DNA from: Verrucomicrobiota bacterium
Lineage (GTDB): Bacteria > Verrucomicrobiota > Verrucomicrobiia > Limisphaerales > UBA11320
Direction: 5' to 3'
Assembly: GCA_016871475.1 (NCBI GenBank)
Contig: VHDG01000123.1
Coordinates: 1-8,671, forward strand
DNA length: 8,671 bases
The notes under the pieces were generated by a model that had not been told where the DNA came from, searched no databases, and was given only the letters and a program-made list of their open reading frames with translations. Within the stretch, counting starts at the first letter, position 1. Each line of letters opens with the position of its first letter. This document shows positions 1 to 4,736 of this stretch, piece by piece. A program made the position numbers and the translations under genes.

Positions 1-48
1 GACCAGACCGACGGCCGCCAATCCCAATGTCCATTGATTCAATTTCAT
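1..48 (-). CDS. N-terminus of an exported protein (partial, runs off left edge)
   Basis: An ATG at 48-46 on the minus strand opens a frame that stays open to base 1, giving 16 residues: MKLNQWTLGLAAVGLV. A Lys near the start followed by an uninterrupted hydrophobic stretch (WTLGLAAVGLV) is what the start of a Sec signal peptide looks like. The start is well supported by a strong Shine-Dalgarno, AGGGGGAA (minus strand, 64-57), with 8 nt to the ATG. The protein is therefore probably periplasmic or in the outer membrane. From memory, this type of leader resembles those of porin-like outer-membrane proteins in Verrucomicrobiota, but 16 residues cannot establish that. It lies downstream of the exporter operon on the same strand, separated by 283 bp and with its own candidate promoter, so it is probably a separate transcription unit. 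Confidence 0.6.
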   Translation of the reverse strand, partial: MKLNQWTLGLAAVGLV

Positions 49-78
49 TCTCTCTGTTCCCCCTGCGATATGTTTGTT

Positions 79-90
79 CGTTAATTAACG
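79..90. repeat. 12-bp perfect palindrome CGTTAATTAACG
   Basis: CGTTAATTAACG reads identically on both strands and sits 30 bp before the ATG of the minus-strand gene at 48, overlapping its candidate -10. It could be a repressor or regulator half-site pair, or simply an AT-rich promoter core. No second copy was noticed elsewhere in the window. Confidence 0.5.
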
Positions 91-111
91 TTTCAAGATT
101 TCGGCAGACAA
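84..111 (-). promoter_or_regulatory. Candidate promoter for the partial exported-protein gene, overlapping a palindrome
   Basis: On the minus strand, TTGTCT (111-106, four matches to TTGACA) is followed after 16 nt by GTTAAT (89-84, four matches to TATAAT). This would place the transcript start near base 77, about 29 nt before the ATG at 48, which leaves the Shine-Dalgarno in the leader. An alternative -35, TTGAAA (96-91), has only a poor -10 and would start the RNA inside the Shine-Dalgarno, so it was not preferred. The -10 overlaps the palindrome at 79-90. The call rests on consensus matching by eye only. Confidence 0.3.
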
Positions 112-153
112 AAACAGTTTGTCAGCCCCACCAAAACGGTGCATTTGCGGGGT
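107..153 (-). terminator. Weak hairpins downstream of the exporter operon, possible terminator
   Basis: Read on the minus strand, CACC-GTTTT-GGTG (141-129) can be lengthened by CCCC (152-149) pairing with the following GGG across a bulge. Nine or so bases later comes a second stem, GACAAA-CTGTT-TTTGTC (123-107), which contains a run of five T (114-110). This is the only place after the adaptor stop at 332 where a stem is followed by a T-run. The stems are short and the T-run lies inside another stem, so this is a weak candidate for the end of the operon transcript. Confidence 0.2.
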
Positions 154-331
154 GTGATATGTGAAAATCCAAACTCATGGCAATAAGTTTTTTCATGAAT
201 CACATTTTTCATCCGGCAAAACTTGCCTACCTCGTCCGCCTTACTCATCCATTCGCAGGCCGTTTTCCACACTCTCATGAGCGCAGTCACCACTCTGTTC
301 AAGCACATCGAGATCATGTTCTGCTCTTTCA

Positions 332-1507
332 CTACTGGATCTCAACGCGCTCAACTCGCGCCCCGTTTTCGACCCGGTCACTCGGGTAAAGGATGACTTC
401 TTCCCCCACCTTTACCCCATCCAAAACCTCCACTTCCACGCCGTTGCTCCTCCCAACCGTCACGTTCCTCAACTCGGCACGGCCCTTCGACCTCACAAAC
501 GCGTTCCAACTCTCCTGCCTGCGGAACAATGCTCCCGCAGGCAGCTTCAATACCTTCGCGCTTTCCCAGGTGATGATCCTTGCTTCCACCCGATACTGAT
601 CGCCCAATCCCAATCTTTCTGAAGCGGGAGTAATAATATCAGCCACCACGTGGACTCGCTGTTCCTCCACCCCCAACGCCGACACCTTGGTGAATGCCGC
701 CGGCTCCACATGGCGCACAACGGCTTTCAACGGCACCACCCCACCCCACTGCTCGAGCTCCACAGCAGATCCGGCCACAATCGCCGCCCCGTCCCGCGAC
801 AGAACCTCCACCAACACTTCCAGATCAGTGGGATCGCCAATCTCCATCAAAGGTGTCCCAGCTGGCAGCGCTCGACTGCTTTCCTCAAACACCTTGAGCA
901 CCTTGCCCGACACCGGCGAACGAATCTCGATCGGCTTCACAGGCCCCGCCGATCCCGCCCCGTATTCGCGTAGTTCCGCTTCAGCCTGCCGTAACGCCGA
1001 CTCCGCCTCGGCCTGTTCTCGCGATGCCAGAGTCTCCCGCCATTGCGCCTGCTCCAGTTCCTGGCTCGAGACGGTTCGGGCTTCGTAAAGACGTTCGGCC
1101 CGCTCCAGTTCAATCCTTGCGAAGCGGTGCTTGGCTTCGGTCTTTTTCAAATGGGACTCGGCAGAATCCCGACGCGCCTCCGCAAGGGAACGGGTCCGGG
1201 AATCCAGGAGGGAGGGAGGCAGTGGATCCAACACCGCCATGACCTGGCTGTTCGACTCCACAATCGCCCCCGCCTTGTAGGGGACACGTCGCAGCCATCC
1301 AGCCACAGGTGCGCTCAAAGTGTACCGGTATCGAATGCGAGTACGCCCTTCCTCTCTGACAAAGGTGCGCAAGGGGCCCTCGGCAACGACGGCCGTTTCC
1401 ACACGTGCAGGCCGCGGCCACAACCCTGCCACCACCAATGCAATGATTCCGACCCCCATGAGCCAGGGGAGACGCGAACCACGTTTATCCAGATCCATTT
1501 CTTGCAT
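332..1507 (-). CDS. Periplasmic adaptor (HlyD/MacA-type membrane fusion protein) of the ABC exporter
   Basis: This 391-aa protein has the standard adaptor order. It starts with a short cytoplasmic N-terminus and one membrane anchor at about 14-30 (LPWLMGVGIIALVVAGLW). The first half of a lipoyl/barrel-sandwich domain is at about 62-95 (YTLSAPVAGWL). A long Ala/Glu/Arg-rich coiled-coil hairpin spans 99-183, and the second lipoyl half is at 193-226 (IRSPVSGKVLKVFEE, then PLMEIGDP). A beta-barrel follows at about 227-312, then a membrane-proximal domain at 317-388 (LKLPAGALFR). Adaptors of this type link an inner-membrane pump to an outer-membrane channel or stabilise the pump's periplasmic part. 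The ATG at 1507 has AAAGG five bases upstream, overlapping the permease stop codon; Met4 is a less likely start. The gap to the permease gene is 8 bp, so the two are co-transcribed. No lipobox Cys is seen, so it is anchored by its TM helix. No TolC-like channel gene lies in the window. The substrate cannot be read from the sequence. Confidence 0.9.
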   Translation of the reverse strand: MQEMDLDKRGSRLPWLMGVGIIALVVAGLWPRPARVETAVVAEGPLRTFVREEGRTRIRYRYTLSAPVAGWLRRVPYKAGAIVESNSQVMAVLDPLPPSLLDSRTRSLAEARRDSAESHLKKTEAKHRFARIELERAERLYEARTVSSQELEQAQWRETLASREQAEAESALRQAEAELREYGAGSAGPVKPIEIRSPVSGKVLKVFEESSRALPAGTPLMEIGDPTDLEVLVEVLSRDGAAIVAGSAVELEQWGGVVPLKAVVRHVEPAAFTKVSALGVEEQRVHVVADIITPASERLGLGDQYRVEARIITWESAKVLKLPAGALFRRQESWNAFVRSKGRAELRNVTVGRSNGVEVEVLDGVKVGEEVILYPSDRVENGARVERVEIQ

Positions 1508-1515
1508 AGAGACCT

Positions 1516-3882
1516 TTATTCGGGAGCTTTCAATGCGGCTGCGAGATCGATCCGATTCAGCGATCGCAGCACGAAAAAGGCGGAGATGAAGGAGGCTGCC
1601 GCCACGACGGCAGCCGCGAAAGTGTAGTTCCGAAGGCTGAGAACCAGCGGCAGCCGCACCGTCTCCGTATTCACAGCTCCAATGATTCCATGGGCAAAGC
1701 CGGTGCCCAAAAGCAACCCGATCGGAGTGGCGATCAAAGCCAGGATCAGCAGTTCCAATACAAGCACTGAACCCACCTCGCGCTGCGAGAAGCCAATCAC
1801 TCTCAGCGTCGCCAGCTCACGCGAACGTTCCGCCAGGGAAATGCGCGTGTTGTTATAAACCACACCGAACGCGACGACCGTGGCAAAGGTCAGATAGATC
1901 GATTGGATGAGGTTGATGCTGGCAGCGGTTGTCTTGCGAAAGTTATCTCTCAATGACTGCTTGATGACCACCCAGCTGGCCCGGGGGGTCTCCTTCAGCG
2001 CCGCCAAAAACTGCCTCCATAGCGCGCGGTCCACCAGAAAACTGGCACCTGTGATCCAGTCCCCTTCACCCATCAGCCGGTTGACCGCCCGGCGATCCAT
2101 CCGCGCGATGATCCCCGCAAATTCCTCCGACAACCCCACTACGGGCGTCTGTATGATACGACGCCGACCTTCCAGAGCTTCCACCTGCACCAGATCCCCC
2201 AGCCTTACTCCGAGCACTTCAGCAAGCTTGCTCGAAAGCACGATTCCTTCCGCAGGCAAGCGAACGAGCTTCGAGTCTTTGTCCACTGCCCGCATGTGCC
2301 GGTCGTCCGGATCCAGACCCTCCAGAAGCACCTGCCGGTGAATTCGTCCGCTTCGAACACGAACGGTTGTGTATCGAAACACTTCCATGGACACCACACC
2401 CGGCAACCGCGACAAGGCATGAACAACACCTGAGCTCTCCGGTTCCACGAGCCCCAGGCTCACATCCTGTCGCTGGATCACATCCCACTGAAACTCCAGC
2501 ACCTCCTGAACGCTGTCTCGAAAGGCATTCGGAATAATCAGGATGCCAGTCGCCAACGCCAGACCTCCAGCCGTCAAAAGCGCCTGAAGTGGCTTCCTCT
2601 CCAGATTGCGCAGGGCAATTCGAAGCGTGATCGGAATCCACCTCGTCAACCCGAGCCGCTCCGCGATCGAAGGTCGAAACGAAGCCGGCGGTTCGGGTCG
2701 CATCGCTTCAGCGGGAGGAATCCCAGCTGCCTTGCGGATGGATCCAAGCACTCCGAGAGAGGCGGCGGCCACGCCCACCAGGCAGGCCCATCCGACAGCA
2801 GCAGCATCCAGGCGAAACTCCAGGGCCGGAAAGCGGAAGAACATGTGATACATCTGCACCAAGGCATTTCCCAACCCGATTCCTCCCAAAACCCCGAAGC
2901 AGGCCCCGGCAGCCACAAACACAAAAGCGAATTTGAGATAATGCCCGGCAATCGCTCCTTCAGAAAAACCGAACGCCTTGAGAATCGCGATCTGCTCTCT
3001 CTGCAAGTTCAGCAGCCTGGACAGAACCGCGTGTGTCATGAATGCAGCCACTCCGAGGAACACGACTGGAAATCCTATCGAAAGGATTTGCAGAACACGG
3101 ATCTCGTCCGTCACTCGAATGTGGGAAGGGTGATCCTTCCGGGCATAGGCACCACGCCCACCATACGGCTCCAGCAACTGGTCCACCTTCTCAAGCACGC
3201 CACGCTCGCTGGCTCCCGGGGAAAACTTGATCGCCACTTCGTTCATCGCCCCGTAGAGCTGGTAAGACGAAGCCAGTTCCCGGTAAGGCATCCAGAAAAT
3301 CCCGTAGGTCCGGTTGTCCGGCAGTGCGGATCCGGGACGGGCTTCGAAGACGTATTCGGGCGAAAGCACAATCCCGGCGACTCTCACCTGCTGGAGTTTC
3401 CCGTTGAGAATCATCTTCAGCTGACTGCCCGGCGTCAGCGAGTTGGCCTCAGCAAAGGCTTCCCCCACCAGGACCTCACCCCTGGAATCCGGCTCGATCC
3501 ATCTGCCATGACGCAGGAAGAGGCGGTTCAAGTGTCGATCCCCCCGCTCGGGAAGCGAGTGCACCATTCCTGAAGCCGGCTCTTCAAGGCCGGGGATGTC
3601 GAGTGTGACCTGGATCCCGACACCGGCCTCGGCCTCCGCCAGGCCCGGAATCCTCCGGAAGTCGTCCAGAAGGGAAAGCGGCGCGCGCTTGAACCGGGCA
3701 AAGGCGTCGGCGAAATGATGCGCCTGGTAATAGGATTCACGCGCGAACTCCAGGGAGGCTATCAGGCTCCGCGCCATGATCAGCATCGCGAGCCCGCACC
3801 CCATGACCAACGACACCGCAACGGCCTGGCCGCGCATCCGCGCCAGATCCCGCCAAAGTTTTCGATCGAGCTGGCCTGGCAT
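1516..3882 (-). CDS. ABC exporter permease with two FtsX domains (MacB/LolC-type, internally duplicated)
   Basis: From the ATG at 3882 this is 788 aa, an inner-membrane permease. Hydrophobicity by eye gives two similar halves. Half 1 has TM1 (about 19-42), a periplasmic domain (43-262) and TM2-4 (about 263-288, 315-343, 359-380). Half 2 has TM5 (432-452), a periplasmic domain (453-655) and TM6-8 (656-678, 703-733, 753-773). Each half has the FtsX-domain turn after its second TM: NLQREQIAILKAFGFS (292-307) and SLAERSRELATLRVIGFS (682-699). This is the MacB/LolCE 'mechanotransmission' fold present twice, so one chain may supply both permease halves. It could extrude a substrate from the periplasm or outer leaflet; the substrate is unknown. 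A longer reading from a TTG at 3888 is possible, but the ATG at 3882 overlaps the ATPase stop as TGATG, typical of translational coupling, and no good Shine-Dalgarno is seen. The adaptor gene follows 8 bp after the stop. Confidence 0.88.
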   Translation of the reverse strand: MPGQLDRKLWRDLARMRGQAVAVSLVMGCGLAMLIMARSLIASLEFARESYYQAHHFADAFARFKRAPLSLLDDFRRIPGLAEAEAGVGIQVTLDIPGLEEPASGMVHSLPERGDRHLNRLFLRHGRWIEPDSRGEVLVGEAFAEANSLTPGSQLKMILNGKLQQVRVAGIVLSPEYVFEARPGSALPDNRTYGIFWMPYRELASSYQLYGAMNEVAIKFSPGASERGVLEKVDQLLEPYGGRGAYARKDHPSHIRVTDEIRVLQILSIGFPVVFLGVAAFMTHAVLSRLLNLQREQIAILKAFGFSEGAIAGHYLKFAFVFVAAGACFGVLGGIGLGNALVQMYHMFFRFPALEFRLDAAAVGWACLVGVAAASLGVLGSIRKAAGIPPAEAMRPEPPASFRPSIAERLGLTRWIPITLRIALRNLERKPLQALLTAGGLALATGILIIPNAFRDSVQEVLEFQWDVIQRQDVSLGLVEPESSGVVHALSRLPGVVSMEVFRYTTVRVRSGRIHRQVLLEGLDPDDRHMRAVDKDSKLVRLPAEGIVLSSKLAEVLGVRLGDLVQVEALEGRRRIIQTPVVGLSEEFAGIIARMDRRAVNRLMGEGDWITGASFLVDRALWRQFLAALKETPRASWVVIKQSLRDNFRKTTAASINLIQSIYLTFATVVAFGVVYNNTRISLAERSRELATLRVIGFSQREVGSVLVLELLILALIATPIGLLLGTGFAHGIIGAVNTETVRLPLVLSLRNYTFAAAVVAAASFISAFFVLRSLNRIDLAAALKAPE

Positions 3883-4607
3883 CACCAATGCAGGCTGGCC
3901 ACGGGTGCCCGCCGTTCGTTGTGGGTGATTCGCTGGACGCGACCATCGGCAAAGTGAATTACGCGGTCCGCCATCTCAGCCATGACCGCATTGTGTGTGA
4001 TGATGACCGTGAGGCTGCCCATCTCGCGATTCACACGCTCGACCGCCTCCAGGACGACAATCCCGGTCTTCAAATCCAACGCGCCGGTGGGCTCGTCGCA
4101 GAGCAAGACAGAGGGACGTTTTGCGATCGCCCGCGCGATCGCGACACGCTGCTGCTCCCCACCCGAGAGCTGGGCTGGAAAATGGTTCATCCGGTTCGCC
4201 AAACCCACCATGTCCAAAGCCTCTTCAGGAGACATCGGATTGGGTGCGATCTCGGTGATCAGGGCGACGTTTTCGCGGGCGGTCAGGCTGGGAATGAGAT
4301 TGTAGAACTGAAAGACGAACCCCACGTGTCGACGCCGGTAGGCTGTGAGCTCGACATCGGTGCCCCGTGTCAGCTCCTGCCGCTGATGCCACAATTCGCC
4401 CGACGAAGGGGTGTCGAGGCCTCCGATTTGATTGAGCAACGTGGTTTTGCCGCTGCCGGACGGACCCAGGAGAACCACCAACTCACCGTGGTAAAGCTCG
4501 AGATCCACCCCGTCCAACGCCCGCACCTCGGAGGTTCCAGATCCGTAAATCTTCCTGAGAGAAGTCAGGCGGAAGACAGGGGCTAGACTGGCATCGGTTG
4601 TGTGCAC
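3882..4607 (-). CDS. ABC transporter ATP-binding protein (LolD/MacB-like NBD)
   Basis: A complete nucleotide-binding domain that would power the co-encoded permease from the cytoplasmic side. Numbered from a GTG start at 4607 (241 aa), it has Walker A GPSGSGKT (48-55), a Q-loop at Q100 in FQFYNLIPSLTARENV, signature LSGGEQQRVAIARA (147-160), Walker B LLCDEPTGALD with D171/E172, and a switch His at 205 (ITHN). These are the hallmarks of the LolD/MacB/FtsE group. The frame stays open upstream to an ATG at 4742, but those 45 extra residues look unlike an NBD, overlap the divergent gene's start and cover the candidate promoter. I therefore prefer GTG 4607 (TTG 4610 is also possible), just before the first beta-strand (VFRLTSLRKIYG). 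The exact start is uncertain because no clear Shine-Dalgarno is present. It is the first gene of the operon and overlaps the permease start by 1 base (TGATG). Confidence 0.92.
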   Translation of the reverse strand: MHTTDASLAPVFRLTSLRKIYGSGTSEVRALDGVDLELYHGELVVLLGPSGSGKTTLLNQIGGLDTPSSGELWHQRQELTRGTDVELTAYRRRHVGFVFQFYNLIPSLTARENVALITEIAPNPMSPEEALDMVGLANRMNHFPAQLSGGEQQRVAIARAIAKRPSVLLCDEPTGALDLKTGIVVLEAVERVNREMGSLTVIITHNAVMAEMADRVIHFADGRVQRITHNERRAPVASLHW

Positions 4608-4639
4608 CAACGGGCGGAATATCCGTCCCCGCCCTGCAT

Positions 4640-4666
4640 CTGACAACCACTCGCTGGCAGTATAAG
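4640..4666 (+). promoter_or_regulatory. Candidate promoter for the phosphoesterase gene
   Basis: On the plus strand, CTGACA (4640-4645) is followed after 15 nt by TATAAG (4661-4666); shifting the -35 by one base to TCTGAC gives a 16-nt spacer. The spacing is slightly short but the hexamers are good for this GC-rich region. The RNA would start near 4673, giving a leader of about 64 nt before the ATG at 4737. The -10 overlaps a minus-strand TATACT box. The call rests on consensus matching by eye. Confidence 0.35.
4659..4664 (-). promoter_or_regulatory. Candidate -10 box for the ABC exporter operon
   Basis: The minus strand reads TATACT at 4664-4659 (five of six matches to TATAAT), embedded in the same bases as the plus-strand TATAAG box. 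No good -35 lies 16-18 nt upstream (GTATCC or CGTATC), so the site would depend on an activator or an alternative sigma factor. A transcript starting near 4652 would exclude the ATG at 4742 and supports an ATPase start near 4607. Confidence 0.3.
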
Positions 4667-4736
4667 CAGCGGTTAAGAAGAGGATACGCTGCGAAATGGG
4701 ATTGAAGGATCCCCGGCTGGCTGGATAGATGCCGCG

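Larger units (their letters stand above)
49..331. other. Intergenic region between the exporter operon and the partial exported-protein gene
   Basis: These 283 bp separate the adaptor stop (332-334) from the ATG at 48. They are more AT-rich than the flanking genes, especially at 75-120 and 150-215. They hold the candidate promoter, palindrome and hairpins listed separately. A GTG-initiated frame of 79 codons (332-93, minus) starts on the last base of the adaptor stop, but its composition (many Met, Cys and Trp, no recognisable motif) does not look like a conserved protein. A 24-codon frame at 196-122 (minus) starts MKKLIAMSL like a signal peptide but has a poor ribosome site and quickly loses hydrophobicity. 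Neither is called as a gene. Confidence 0.6.

Noticed and set aside
122..196. A 24-codon minus-strand frame starting MKKLIAMSL and ending ANAPFWWG
   Set aside because: It looks signal-peptide-like at first, but the middle is polar (DFHISHP), the ribosome site is poor and it stops at once. It is most likely chance, or at best a decayed remnant.
1207..1219. G-rich tract GGAGGGAGGGAGG on the plus strand (possible quadruplex)
   Set aside because: It lies inside the adaptor gene on the non-coding strand and is explained by Leu-Pro-Pro-Ser-Leu-Leu coding; the outer G-runs are only two bases.
1043..1627. A 194-codon plus-strand frame spanning the adaptor/permease junction
   Set aside because: It is opposite two clear genes, with low-complexity composition and no recognisable domain.
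2845..3573. A 242-codon open frame on the plus strand opposite the permease
   Set aside because: It is antisense to a well-supported membrane protein, has no motif or ribosome site, and is rich in His, Arg and Gln as expected for an antisense shadow in GC-rich DNA.
3880..3888. TTG 3888 as the permease start
   Set aside because: The ATG at 3882 forms a TGATG junction with the ATPase stop, the more usual coupled start, and the TTG form adds only two residues.
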